A stretch of DNA of 64,000 nt from Branchiostoma floridae (Eukaryota > Chordata > Leptocardii > Amphioxiformes > Branchiostomatidae). The notes beneath the pieces are model-generated. The model worked only from the letters and a program-made list of their open reading frames with translations, searched no databases and had not been told where the DNA came from. Positions 1-11,799 of this stretch are shown here, piece by piece. The stretch spans positions 3,880,115 to 3,944,114 of the forward strand of contig NC_049992.1 in the NCBI RefSeq assembly GCF_000003815.2. Direction: 5' to 3'. The position numbers were made by a program, and so were the translations under genes. Position 1 is the stretch's first letter. The number at the start of each line of letters is the position of its first letter.

Positions 1-3000
1 GGTTACTTGCAAGTAAATCTAACATGAAAAGAAATGACAGTTAAGGTTAATATAACATGTGTATACTCTAGTCTAAATATCGATTAAGTCTGAAATATTG
101 ATAAAGTTCCAAACAAATTCCAACTTCTACTTCTTTTTCTATGACAGTGAAATACGAAGATTCCAACCTTTTCTGCTTTGTGCCTGCTCTATGATGCTAG
201 CGGAAATTATTTTGCATTTTGTCTGTAAATGTGGAAAATCAAGATGGTTTCTTTAAAGAGCTCCTGTCTTGTGTGATTTAGAAGGGTCAGTTGGAAATAA
301 ATGGGATTCACTGGTTAAGCTGTAGTGGTATGGTTCAATCAAAGTACCAAAGTTGCTCGTAACTGCAGTCATACGGATACGCCATTTCCCTTCGACTAGT
401 AGGTTTCGCTTCATTGTTCACCCAATGTATAGTCAGAATTTAAAAATAATTTAGTCTGTGTAGCCGCACGTCAGCGTAACACATCAACAGGCACCCGACC
501 GGCAACTACTGGTTATGTTACACCGAAAGGCTTCTTAGACCTCAACAATTCATGCTTAACTCTTATATATAACTCTCGTTTGAAGCTATCTAATGAAGAA
601 GCTACAGTCGTATTTGATGGCAACAAGTTTCATTCTGCACTAAACTAAAGACACTCCGCGCACCATTCCTCTTCATTTCCAACAGACCCATTTGCCCATT
701 TCCCTTCATTTTACAATATCCACTCCAACCGCTTGATAAATGTTGCCGCCCGAACTTCTCAATAAACTCCAACTTTTATCGATTAAAAACCGTATAAAGA
801 ACGGGCGCCGCGCGGCGTTAGGGCTGGGGAAGTGGCGAAGTCTGACAGAAGGCTCATAAACCGGCCTGATGAAAACATGATGGAAAGAAGTTTAATAGAG
901 GATCAGACGATTCCGCCAAAGTCGCCACCGTTTTGGCGCCGATCTGATCAGGGATTTTGCCGCAGATGTGCCCCGATGGACGCGTTTATGGCAAAAGGAG
1001 AGTTTCGGAGTCGGTTTAGAGGAATTCACTCCGCCGAGATGATATCGTGGAAGGAGATATAAAAGTTTACGACGGTCTCTTCTCGACAAATGCCGTCCCC
1101 GTGGTAGAATAAAGACGAATAAGAAGCTCAGCTGGCTTCCCAGAGCCGCCCCACACTGAGCCACGGCAATGGGTAGGATTCAAGAGTGAAGTTTCAATTT
1201 CCCTGTTACAAAAGACCTGGGATCAGTGTTAGAAGACAGGTCTGGTTGTGATGGTGCGGTGGATGTGGTCGGTCCTGGTACCGAGGATTAATTCTCACTC
1301 ATAAAGCTACAGGCTCGGAGTCCAATCACGGCAAGATTAGGGTCCTCTACAGACACAACTGCGGTCGGCATTTTCCTGCTGACTGGCGTGCTGAGTACGT
1401 AACATATTTTGATGGCTACAGTTTCCGTACAAAGGCCGTCAGCGCGCTGTTATTCAAACCTGAAGCCATCGTAACAAATCAGGCAGCGGGTTGTTTTTGA
1501 GGGCCTGAAGCCATAAGAAGAAGTTTGTCTGAACCTTTATTTATTCATGAGAGGCTCAAATCGGCCTACAGGCCGCTTTTCATTAAGGTCATGAGGGAGG
1601 TTAGGTTCAGGTAAAACATAACAGAGATGCAGAGAAAGCTCATGGTTCATAATCCATGTCCGTTCGTTTCTTTTACTTCAAGAGTCTCCTAAAGTTAGGA
1701 CATTAGGATAAAAATCATGCCGTTGAAGTGGTATCTCTTGTGGAAATTACGCCCATGCTGAAACAGTCCAACCGTTGATGGCATCCACTGTAGACGTCCT
1801 AGCCTGTTGCGGGCGTTTTCATGCTGCCGTCAAGTTCGCTGACTACATAACCTGTTCCAGGGCTACAGTATCTGTACGGAGGCGGCTAGTGGCCAAAAAT
1901 TGCCAGCACCACACGAAATCTGGTCTCCAAGCGTTCGTAATTCCGAACTAACCGAATTTCGTGCGTCAATGTAGTCCAGACGCCGTCCCTGCCCGGAATC
2001 GTTCATCCGTGGTTGACATCTGAACTTGACTTACGATGACTATTCTAGAGGCCAGCACGACACAAAAGCTGGCCTTTTAGCCCAAGGAAAGCGTTCATAA
2101 AGCTTCGCATAATTTCATGAAGAAACGCAGCATCTTTGCACGCGTTAAGATTGGATTTCGTGCATCAATGTGGCCCAGACGCCGTGCCTGCCCGGAATCG
2201 TCCAACCGTGGTTGACATCCGAACTCAGCCGGAACAGATACCAGCGCGTCTTGTCGGAAGAGTGAGGAAGAAATATGTAACTATCGAGGTTGACATTTTC
2301 AAACGGATTCTTATTGCGCCCTTGTCACCGCAGGCCGGCTGGATGTCTATAGTGTGTGCATGTATAATGTGCGATGTGTCTGGTGTGTGCACGTAGGATG
2401 GGGCTGCAATTAGTCAATGACATACGGCAGCCGCGTTCACGCACGGTTACTCAACTCTGTATAATAACCGCCTTCGCGGGGAACGGGCGATTAGGAAGCG
2501 CAATTTAATACAATAGTAGCCAATATGGTATAACGATTTCATTATTGCACAATTGGTAAATGGAAAGCAACGAGTGGATCGATGCACAATTAGCCAAGTT
2601 TGTGCGTATAGCTCTTCTGTCCTGCAATTCATTAACCAGTCAAAGTGGTGCATGTTGTGAGCCTTTCTCGGTTCGAGGCTGCTCGTGAATCAAGCACACA
2701 TATTAGGCGATGTGCAATGTTGGGACAGTCAACAATTTCGCCAAAAAGCAGCTAGCTACTGACAAAAGACACCGGATTGTTGTCTGAAACGTCTGACCGT
2801 TTCCAAAATAATAACCAGTTGCTTTGTTGGCGTATCTGATCACCTGGATGTCTAACCTTTATCGACGAATCAACAATTTCATCTGCAAAATTCTCCTTGA
2901 CTTCACATTGGAACATTCACCACGTGAAACATAAAGAAAGTCTCGTGCAAGGTTCGGTACGTAAGTGGTCATTGTGGCGTCATACCGTGGATAATTGCTG

Positions 3001-3180
3001 TAGAAAGAGCCGGGTGTTTCATATTGATATGGGAAGAACGTTAATGGCTGTAATAATCGGGATGGTCCGCGGATTTCCAAACTCCCATCGCAATTCATCA
3101 GACAAAGTCATAAACGTGTCATAAACTATCCTGGCTACAATTCTTCCGTACTGACAGCGCCGTTTTAAAGTTATACAGTA
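1..3180. other. Left-edge non-coding region with dispersed and local repeats
   Basis: I see no gene here. Open frames are short and overlap on both strands. About 455-640 resembles 35310-35515: both carry the motif GGCGTAACACA followed by a similar 150-base body, so this is a dispersed repeat. About 1950-2035 is repeated at about 2150-2235 (shared core CCCGGAATCGT and GTGGTTGACATC). About 1365-1475 weakly matches 1785-1905. The rest looks unique, with a moderately GC-rich patch at about 800-1160. Confidence 0.5.
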
Positions 3181-3189
3181 AAGCCTGTG

Positions 3190-5075
3190 TAACTGAACAT
3201 ATGACCACCTGGCCATTGATATACAGTCAAACCTTTAAAAGTGACCACGTCTACATAAGGACCACCTGGCCATTGATATACAGCCGCCAAACCTGTACAA
3301 GTGACCACCTCTACATAAGGACCACCTGGCCATTGATATACAGCCAAACCTGTACAAGGGACCACCTCTACATAAGGACCACTTGGCCACTGATATACAG
3401 CCAACCTGTACGAGTGACCACCTCTACATAAGGACCACCTGGCCATTGATATACAGCCAAACCTGTACAAGTGACCACCTCTACATAAGGACCACCTGGT
3501 CATTGGCCATATACAGTCGCCAACCTGTACAAGTGACCACCTCTACATAAGGACCACCTGGCCATTGATATACAGCCAACCTGTACAAGTGACCACCTCT
3601 ACATAAGGACCACCTGGCCATTGATATACAGCCAACCTGTACTAGTGACCACCTCTACATAAGGACCACCTGGCCATTGATATACAGCCAACCTGTACAA
3701 GTGACCACCTCTACATAAGGACCACCTGGCCATTGATATACAGCCAACCTGTACAAGTGACCACCTCTACATAAGGACCACCGGGCCATTGATATACAGC
3801 CAACCTGTACAAGTGACCACCTCTACATAAGGACCGCCTGGCCATTGATATACAGCCAAACCTGTACAAGTGACCACCTCTACATAAGGACCACCTGGCC
3901 ATTGATATACAGCCGCCAAACCTGTACAAGTGACCACCTCTACATAAGGACCGCCTGGCCATTGATATACAGCCAAACCTGTACAAGTGACCACCTCTAC
4001 ATAAGGACCACCTGGCCATTGATATACAGCCAACCTGTACAAGTGACCACCTCTACATAAGGACCACCTGGCCATTGATATACAGCCAACCTGTACTAGT
4101 GACCACCTCTACATAAGGACCACCTGGCCATTGATATACAGCCAACCTGTACAAGTGACCACCTCTACATAAGGACCACCTGGCCATTGATATACAGCCA
4201 ACCTGTACAAGTGACCACCTCTACATAAGGACCACCGGGCCATTGATATACAGCCAACCTGTACAAGTGACCACCTCTACATAAGGACCGCCTGGCCATT
4301 GATATACAGCCAAACCTGTACAAGTGACCACCTCTACATAAGGACCACCTGGCCATTGATATACAGCCGCCAAACCTGTACAAGTGACCACCTCTACATA
4401 AGGACCACCTGGCCATTGATATACAGCCAGACCTGTACAAGTGACCACCTCTACATAAGGACCACCTGGCCATTGATATACAGCCAACCTGTACAAGTGA
4501 CCACCTCTACATAAGGACCACCTGGCCATTGATATACAGCCAACCTGTACAAGTGACCACCTCTACATAAGGACCACCTGGCCATTGATATACAGCCGCC
4601 AAACCTGTACAAGTGACCACCTCTACATAAGGACCACCTGGCCATTGATATACAGCCAGACCTGTACAAGTGACCACCTCTACATAAGGACCACCTGGCC
4701 ATTGATATACAGCCAACCTGTACAAGTGACCACCTCTACATAAGGACCACCTGGCCATTGATATACAGCCAGACCTGTACAAGTGACCACCTCTACATAA
4801 GGACCACCTGGCCATTGATATACAGCCAACCTGTACAAGTGACCACCTCTACATAAGGACCACCTGGCCATTGATATACAGCCAACCTGTACAAGTGACC
4901 ACCTCTACATAAGGACCACCTGGCCATTGATATACAGCCGCCAAACCTGTACAAGTGACCACCTCTACATAAGGACCACCTGGCCATTGATATACAGCCA
5001 AACCTTTAAAAGTGACCACCTCTACATAAGGACCACCTGGTCATTGGCCATATACAGTCAACCCTGTACAAGTGA
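3190..5075. repeat. 56-bp minisatellite with 454-bp higher-order period
   Basis: About 33 head-to-tail units of 56 bp, with 57- and 59/60-bp variants caused by one extra A or a CCGCCAAACC insert. The unit core reads GTGACCACCTCTACATAAGG then ACCACCTGGCCATTGATA. The eight-unit block at 3711-4164 recurs at 4165 almost unchanged, which shows a higher-order repeat made by recent unequal exchange. The end units are more diverged. Long open frames on both strands (19-residue periodic peptides) arise because the 57-bp variant is a multiple of three. They are not evidence of a gene. Confidence 0.95.
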
Positions 5076-5425
5076 CCGCTTCTTCATACATGTAAGGCCA
5101 ATGTGACTAATTTTGTTGTCCCTCAGATAATTTTCAAAATGACAGCATTGATAATTCTGACTATAATGACAACCTGGATCGTTTTAAGGTTATATATCAA
5201 AATCTGCACTGTGCGTATAAACAACTGTCCAGTGATATACAGCCCTAATCTGCCCTATACAAGTGACCACATCTACATACATGTTAGGACCAGCTAGCCA
5301 GTGTGACCACTGTTAGGTGGTGTCCCTTAGTCGACGTCCTTTTGACACGAGCAATAAGAGGTCTGTCTATAATGACAACCTGTCCACACATGTACCCTAA
5401 GTGATCATCTCGGGCAGTTTTACTG
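5076..5425 (+). repeat. Dispersed repeat flanking and related to the 56-bp array
   Basis: Downstream of the array the sequence continues as a diverged single copy with the same word order: GTGACCAC, AGGACCA, then GGTGTCCCTTAG, TTTTGACACGAG and TATAATGACAACCTGTCCA. The same order is found at 63005-63180, and a short minus-strand piece lies near 39880-39910. The array therefore seems to have grown from a fragment of a dispersed element. Confidence 0.55.
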
Positions 5426-6620
5426 TGCATTGTCGTATTGTATCTCCCCCGGTTCCCCAGTGAAAATGATGGCGGGTGCGGATCATTATTGACGGGCAGA
5501 ATCACCTGCAATCAGGCCTAGTCAGAGAGCGAGCCGGTCCAAATCCTCCTGCAGCAGAAGTCAATTATTTAGCAGCCCGGGTGGGACAATAATGCCCCGC
5601 AATTCGTCTCCGTTCGCTCAAAATAAATGGTTGGATTAAGGCCCCTGCCTGCAGCCTACGGACGGCTACTCCTCTGAGGTAAGTCATCTTAAGGTAAAAA
5701 AAGTTGCACGCCTGGAAGTGTTTTGAGATAGTTTGAAAATATACTCTGGAAAATACTATCATGCTCTGGAATTCATTGCCTTCTGACATCAAGTCACTTT
5801 AGAAACTGTCCAGTTTTAACCAAGCTATCATAAACATGTTATAAATCTCGGAAGATTAGCCCTATTAGGCTAAAAGGTTTCATAATGAATGAAATAAATT
5901 AAATACATTCCAAACGGCCCAAGAACATAAGAAGACCGAACAATTCTGGTCGACGAGGACACGCGGTCACAAAGGGAAATAAAAAGGAACCATAAAAATG
6001 TTCGTATTGGCCTGATGGTTCTTACGTAGAAGGGGGGGGGGGGCACGTTTAACTTTCATGGATCAATCAATTGCATCCAAGGACCCAACTCTTATAACGT
6101 TACCAGAAGGCGAAAAATAAAATTGATATCGGGGGAGGGATGTTCACGGATCAAGTAACTACATGACACAGTAAGGAAGATTTGAAGATGAAAGAAAAAT
6201 GCAACGACGAGCATACGGCAAAGAAAGTTCGATGCATCAAGACACACTGCGACCCTTGCGTGCAGCATGAAAGAGTTCTGATAGCTGACAAGTCCCTCTA
6301 CTCTTCCTCCCGTGTAGTTTGTCATGTTTTAAACGTTTGACACTCATAAGATGCATCAAGAGTCATTACGACCATTTTGTGTCGCACGAAAGGAGTTCCG
6401 ATAGCTGACAAGCCCCTGTTCTCTTCTCTGCTCATGTATTTCGTCATGATTTAACCGCCTGACACTAATAAGCCGGTCCCACTGCAACAGAGTGACCTGT
6501 GACAGTTTAACTCGGGATGCAGACGGGACGGCGTCACCACAGTTCCTGCCCTGCTCCGGCGGTTCGGCTGGGGCATCTATTAACGTTCCGTACGTCTGGC
6601 ACTGTGCAGTAGTTCACGGC
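5426..6620. other. Non-coding; local 120-bp duplication and a poly-G tract
   Basis: No gene is seen. Positions 6229-6349 are duplicated in tandem at 6350-6470; both halves contain GATAGCTGACAAG and end with GACACT(C/A)ATAAG. A 12-base poly-G run lies at 6032-6043. Confidence 0.5.
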
Positions 6621-6623
6621 CTC

Positions 6624-6866
6624 AAGGTGAACTCTCACTGCACTTGAGGCACGCTGGCGGCACTGCGGGGTTCGTTCACTGCGTCACTTTGTTGTTATTT
6701 TCTCCTATTTTTTATTATTATTCAGATATTGCGTAATGCGTAAAAGTATGGCTTAGAAGACAACAAAATACACAAAACGTAAGAAAATTCACACATTATC
6801 TCTGAAATTCGTTGAGTTATCTACAAACCCCGCACCATTGGCCCAGGTGCAGTGAGAGTCCACCTT
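6624..6866 (+). mobile_element. MITE, family A, copy 1
   Basis: The element starts AAGGTGAACTCTCACTGCAC and ends with the inverted counterpart GTGCAGTGAGAGTCCACCTT. The inverted ends continue inward to GCGGGGTT on the left and AACCCCGC on the right. The interior matches the second copy at 23505-23707 on the opposite strand, including GACAACAAAATACACAAAA and TAAGAAAATTC. It has no coding capacity, so it is a non-autonomous DNA element. Confidence 0.85.
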
Positions 6867-7098
6867 CAGCTGGGCTGAACCTTAGCCTCTGCCCAGGTCT
6901 AATCCAGCATTGCTCCCTGGGTACAGTGTCTGCTATGTTCCAAGAGACTGATACTGAGCGGCAATTCTTCACTACAGCCGTGCCGTGGGAATCACAGGGG
7001 GAAGGGCTAGCAACCCCTCCTTGTGGAAGTATACCCTGCAACTGATCATGAAACAGCGAGGAAATTTGCCGACCTATTCACCACAAGCAAAAAAGACA

Positions 7099-7200
7099 TG
7101 AATTCATTAATGAGTGAATGGATGAATAAATGAAGGAATGAACGAATAAATGAATGAGTGAATGAACGACTGAATGAATGAATGAATGAATGGATGAATG
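7099..7200. repeat. Impure (GAAT)n microsatellite
   Basis: Runs of GAATGAATGAAT with interruptions such as GGATGAATAAATG. Confidence 0.9.
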
Positions 7201-7723
7201 CTTGTGAGATAGATCTGAACCTGTCAATGCTCTCTAGGCGTCCTTGACCGTCTTCTGTGTTTTATGAGCTGTCACTATGCGCCAATTTTAATAACCTCAC
7301 GTTTGACGACCACTCCTATGGAGATGGATCTTGCCCCAGCATCGCTCAAAAGGTGTCCCTGAGCGAGTACCTGATCCGCTCTATATATCTGCCACTGAAA
7401 GGTACTTGTAACTGCAGCTGGTCTATAAGATATTATCTTTGCGCATTTGTTTATTGAGGATTGGAAAAAGCAGGTGCCTCTGAAAAGCTTAACTATAACT
7501 AGAAAGAATAAGATTGACTAAAAATATTCTACATAGTTTTTGTTGACCTAAAATGCAATATGGATACCAAATCGTAATCAGGTTGGTTCACGATCTTTCT
7601 GACGAAAATTACCAAACCTGTACAATCAATAAAAGTGAAAATATCTATCCAAAATAACATCACTCCCTGTGTGCCTGCCATGTACTTAACATCTGTCACA
7701 GCAGTAAGGCAGTGCTGTCCTTG

Positions 7724-8138
7724 GGCATAGGTCTCAATTCCAAACCCGGCACCCGGCCGGGTAGCTTTAAAAAACAAAACAAAAATATTATAAAAGGCAT
7801 CAAAACACGCAGAACGTAAACGAAATTAGTCAGGAGCATAATTTGTGTATATTCCTTGGTGAACATTTTCATTTTTCGTTTCCGCAAACATGCCGGCGGC
7901 CGGGCCCCGGTTTGGAAATGGGACCTAAGCATTGGGCTAACGTCACATTTCAAAACCGGGGCCCGACTGGACTGTTTATGAAAACGAAGAACAGAAATGT
8001 AAACGTATGGATACACACAAATATTGCCCATAACTATTCATATAACGTCTTGTGTAGTTTGATTTCTGTTAAATCATACTTTCCGTTTCCAAAAGCTACC
8101 CGGCCGGGCGCCGGGTTGGCAATCGGGACCTAAGCCTA
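7724..8138. mobile_element. 415-bp hairpin (foldback) element
   Basis: A long imperfect palindrome. The left end reads GGGCATAGGTCTCAATTCC then CCCGGCACCCGGCCGGGTAG. The right end reads CTACCCGGCCGGGCGCCGGG then CAATCGGGACCTAAGCC. The arms match inward almost to the centre near 7925-7935, where a second GC-rich pair sits (GGCCGGGCCCCGG near 7890, CCGGGGCCCGACTGG near 7955). Overlapping open frames on the two strands mirror each other for this reason. Non-coding. Confidence 0.8.
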
Positions 8139-8567
8139 CGCTGGGTTGACCTGCGCCGACTGTTCGGCGTCAGGGCTAATCTCCGGGGAGCAGCCGAGTT
8201 CGCGGCACGACATGTCTCGTGTTAGACACAAGTTCCCCGCCAACAACCCCGGCCCTGATTGTGGCAATCACCCGGGGCCATTACTGTAAATGCCTCCCGC
8301 GCAATTTGTCTCGCCGTCCCATTTGGAGAGGTAAAACCCGATTTGTTATAAATCACTTCTGCGCCTGTGGAGTTCAAACGATCGGCGTGTCGCGGGGAGG
8401 GGCTGTGGGGACTCGCGCGCTTTTATTGGTCTTAAAAACACGCGACGCGCTGCCGTAAAATCGCACGGTCGTAGATCTCTACGCTCCTTGGGCCGGTGTG
8501 GGGCGACTCTGCGTACATGACGTTGGTGAAACCTGAATACAGAGCAAGAGGACGAACAATTACAAAA

Positions 8568-8665
8568 TTAACTTCACTGATTTAGTTCCTGACATTCCTG
8601 GTTATCTGGACGCTGTGCCCTTGGGGAAGGCACTATACACAACTGTCTTCACTCCAACAAGGTGT
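8568..8665 (+). mobile_element. SINE body fragment
   Basis: The words GTGCCCTTGGGGAAGGCACT and ACAACTGTCTTCACTCC match the body of the fuller SINE at 53822-54080 (GTGCCCTTGGGAAGGGCACT). The tRNA-like head is not preserved. Confidence 0.6.
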
Positions 8666-8869
8666 AAAAATAAACCTTTGAAGATAACTGGCCGGTGTGC
8701 ATTTTAGTACAATATCCTGGACTTGATTTGGTCTATTTTCTATCAAACGACATTACATTTGCTGAACAAAGATAAAACACTTTGTTAGAAGTAGGATTCG
8801 GACCCTTGTTCAGCATTCCTGAGATACAGTCCAATGAAACGTCAGAAGGGTGCGGCGAAATCCTGCTCA

Positions 8870-9245
8870 CACCTGTCGGTGTATAAGGGCGGTGACCATC
8901 TCTGTTTCAATAGACCATGGGCCACACAGACCTCTGCTATAGGGGGCTAATCCACTACTAGTAGTGCATGGCTCTAGCCAGCGTCGGTTTTTCCGTCAAT
9001 TGACGGAAATTTGCTGCGTATGACGGAATTTTTTTTTAAACCAATCCGTCAACCTTGACAGACAAAAATCCTTGGTGGAAGCTACAGGCAGCTTGGGGAC
9101 GCCGTCCATGGCCGTAAAAGCCACACACTGTTTGTTTTGCACACATCTCTTTAACTCCCATACGGTTTCTCAAGTGCTGGAGCCTAAGCAGAGAAAGCAT
9201 TACACTTAGGTTTGGGTATGACTGGGCAGAAATGGACCTTTCCGA
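8870..9245 (-). mobile_element. SINE-like repeat (second type), partial, with 20-bp palindrome
   Basis: GGCCACACAGACC, GGGGCTAATCCACT and CCTAAGCAGAGAAAGCA match the better copy at 19060-19265. The region is interrupted around 8985-9060 by a perfect 20-bp palindrome, TTTCCGTCAATTGACGGAAA (8990-9009), followed by GACGGAATTTTTTTTT. That insert looks like a separate small element. Confidence 0.5.
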
Positions 9246-9249
9246 ATGA

Positions 9250-9650
9250 ATATAAGGCGACCCCCCCCTCAAGAAGTAAAAAACAAAGTACATAAACTTT
9301 TGAACCAAGCTAGGCAATTAAGCGGTTTCCATTAGATGATGGTGAAAACGGCATGATGTCGAAGAGATTCTTGATGCGACATCTTCAGACATAATTATAA
9401 ACACATTTAGGGGTCATCATCGGTCGACGTGATCGCACATGTTTACACACGACGGGGTGATACCGCCCCTTACGGGGTGACATACCCTTTCGCTGGCTAA
9501 TTACAATACGGGAATGCGCCAGGTCTCCTCTGCCGTCCGGGTGAATGATGTAAATCACCGTGTGGCTGATACAAGACAGAGGTTCGCCAGGCCTCCATCC
9601 GGGTGATTTGAAGTGAATCACCAACTCAAGACAGAAGGGGTCATACCGCA
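9250..9650. other. Non-coding stretch between SINE copies
   Basis: An imperfect local duplication: ACGGGGTGATACCGCC and ACGGGGTGACATACCC (9450-9490), and two CGCCAGG blocks each followed by a GGGTGA..AATCACC hairpin (9515-9570 and 9580-9625). No gene is seen. Confidence 0.4.
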
Positions 9651-9903
9651 CCATCGCACGTGTGGGGGTTCTTTAACCTGCATGGGGTGTGACTCTCCCC
9701 ATACACGGGACCTCCATTTAACGTCCTATCCGAGGGACGGCCCTAGCCGAAGCTAGTTACTCATTTTCACCTGAGTTAAGTGAGGAAAGCCGTGTAAAGT
9801 GCCTTTCCCAAGGGCACAAGATCGGTAACACGGCAGCCGGATTCGAACCCGCGACCTCTCGGTTCCGAGCCGAGCACACTGCCACTGTGCTATGGGGTCC
9901 CAC
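9650..9903 (-). mobile_element. tRNA-derived SINE with intact pol III boxes
   Basis: Read on the minus strand from 9903, the head has an A-box TAGCACAGTGGCA, an anticodon-arm-like stem CTCGG/CCGAG and a perfect B-box GGTTCGAATCC. The 5' and 3' acceptor strands do not pair, so it is not a working tRNA gene. The body follows (GTGCCCTTGGGAAAGGCAC, then GGGACGGCC, GGACGTTAAATGGAGGTCCC) and ends with GTTAAAGAACCCCCAC near 9665. It is the most complete copy of its type on this strand. SINEs of this kind are copied by a partner LINE. Confidence 0.85.
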
Positions 9904-10515
9904 GAATTAAAGGTGAGGATCATTATACTAACATCTGGCACAGCAAACAGTTTTCAGATCTCGGCAGCAACAAAAGCTCAGGACAATCCATAATGTAACC
10001 TGAAGTTTTTGTGTATTTGTATGTTTTCTTTATTCTTGAGAAGCTCGTAACTACAATGTCTCTCATTATAATCATGATGAAGTAGGTAAGGGTAAAAAAA
10101 GTAACAACGATTATTAAGATTACATGTTTGAAAAGTCAAAATGAAATGTTGTAGATGCAATTAATTACCAAATCCCCAGTCAGAGCCCAAAGTTTCAAAT
10201 CCGTGCGAGTCGTCATTAAGTTGTGCTGTCATCGCAGATGAGATTTGCCACGCTGGGAGTTCATCTAAAGGACGCTTGTGCAACGCCATTGCCTGCCAAC
10301 ATCATGGGAGCAACAAGTACATCTGTAGGGTTGTTATCAACAGGCAGGCACATTTGTAGAAACTTGTTATCACAACATACGTAAAAACATTGGAAGCTTT
10401 TATCGAAAGAAAATTATGTACATCATATGAGGTTGTTACCAACTAATCAGTTGTCATCAGGTTGCCATCACCAAATTTACATCATTGACTGTTTTTATTT
10501 CATATCAAGACAACG

Positions 10516-10899
10516 GTGGTTCCCCCTAACGGTGGTTCCCCTAGTCTCCAGGAGGCTCCAGTATTCGCAGTAGATTCCAATATTTGCAAGACAAGACATG
10601 TTGCATTGAGATTGGGAAGGCAAACGAGAGCAATAGTCAACAGAAAAAGTAAATCCGATTATGTTAAGACAAAATCGTTGTCGGTACCTCAAAGTGTTAG
10701 GTGGACCAGGATCAAAGTCAAGATTAGGTTCATAAGTCGTTCGAGGTTGCTGTTAATAACTTTTGCCATTTTTTGTATCTATGTGGCGACCTTTTCATTA
10801 TCTTTAGTATTTAAAACAGCTTATCCTCATAATCCTGGAAGTCGGCATCATTGTGACTTGGAAGTCACTGATAAATATTTTATAGTACTTGCAGGTTGA
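10516..10899 (+). CDS. Possible exon of a single-pass membrane protein (unrecognised)
   Basis: A 127-codon open frame, fairly long for this region. I do not recognise the product. The first ~75 residues are polar and basic. A clear hydrophobic segment at about residues 80-101 (core LLLITFAIFCIYVATFSLSL) follows the basic RFISRSR. That is the layout of a type II signal anchor, basic side in the cytoplasm. A short polar tail with two His and one Cys follows. The sequence CAG/GTTGAT near the stop could be a weak splice donor. No neighbouring exon was found and there is no clear promoter. It could equally be a chance frame. Confidence 0.2.
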   Translation: MVPPNGGSPSLQEAPVFAVDSNICKTRHVALRLGRQTRAIVNRKSKSDYVKTKSLSVPQSVRWTRIKVKIRFISRSRLLLITFAIFCIYVATFSLSLVFKTAYPHNPGSRHHCDLEVTDKYFIVLAG

Positions 10900-10999
10900 T
10901 TGAAACTACATCAAAAGATTGTGGAGATTTTATACGTTTTTTTTCAGTGCACAAAGGAAAGCAATTACCAACAAGCCTTTGATGATTCCTCTAATTCTC

Positions 11000-11720
11000 T
11001 CAAGTTGAAATGACCATCAGCTTACGTCACGTGACCTGAACAACGTACCAAAGGTACTCAAAGTATATTTCTACACATTTGTTGTTGTTTTTGTTTTTAC
11101 ACATTTGTTCCTTTTGGGGCCGGACGAAAACCCAAACGACCAAATTTACTTACGTGGCTCTTATTTTTACGGTTCACAAAATCATAGTTACAGTTGAGAG
11201 CAAGAATGAACCAATCTAATTTTCTCTATGCCCTTTAACGCAGTGTTTAAGATTGGATGCCCTTTATGTCACGTTTTATGCCATGACGTTAACTGGTCAT
11301 ATCACACACAAAAATCACGAACTGACGAAACCCATGAAACTTCAAACAAGAGGCCTGGCACCGCTGAAAGCTGCAGGAGGAGGCTTTGAGAAAGATGTAT
11401 CGCATGGAGAATCTTGGAGGTCGGCCAGCGTTCATATCAAGTTCAGATGACCAGCAGCCTCCGTCACATGTACCAAAAGTACAATGGTACTCAAAAAGAT
11501 ATTTTACGCCCTGTCTAGAGAATTACGAAGTGACGAGATCCAGGAAACTTCAGACAAGAAGCCCAGGACCGCTGTACACTGTAGGGGAGGCTTTAAGAAA
11601 GATGTATCGCTTGGATAATCTTGGAAGGTCGGTCAGCGTTTGTACTTCAAGAATGGATGACGCTGGGTTTATCTTCGCCAAGCCGAGTGAGACGGAAGCT
11701 AACAGAAATCATCCGTAAAG
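11000..11720. repeat. Local ~215-bp tandem duplication
   Basis: 11340-11455 is repeated at 11545-11660; shared words are GAAAGATGTATCGC and GAATCTTGGA or TAATCTTGGA. The flank near 11020-11065 (ACGTACCAAAGGTACTCAAA) matches 11468-11500 (ATGTACCAAAAGTACAATGG), so at least two units exist. Overlapping open frames are by-products. An 11-base poly-C run closes it at 11721-11731. Confidence 0.6.
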
Positions 11721-11799
11721 CCCCCCCCCCCGCAGTCACTATAAAGATGTCTGTTCCGTACGTTTGTATAAGATCCGGATGTACGAATTGCGGACCATA

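Noticed and set aside
3171-4987. Many 60-110-codon frames with 19-residue periodic peptides
   Set aside because: They follow from a 57-bp variant unit with no stop codon. They occur on both strands and have no conserved protein family.
3190-5075. CRISPR-like regular repeats
   Set aside because: Units abut without unique spacers, and the surrounding DNA is eukaryotic. It is a minisatellite.
9826-9903. A functional tRNA gene (anticodon-like CGG in a good stem)
   Set aside because: The acceptor strands do not pair and the sequence runs straight into a SINE body.
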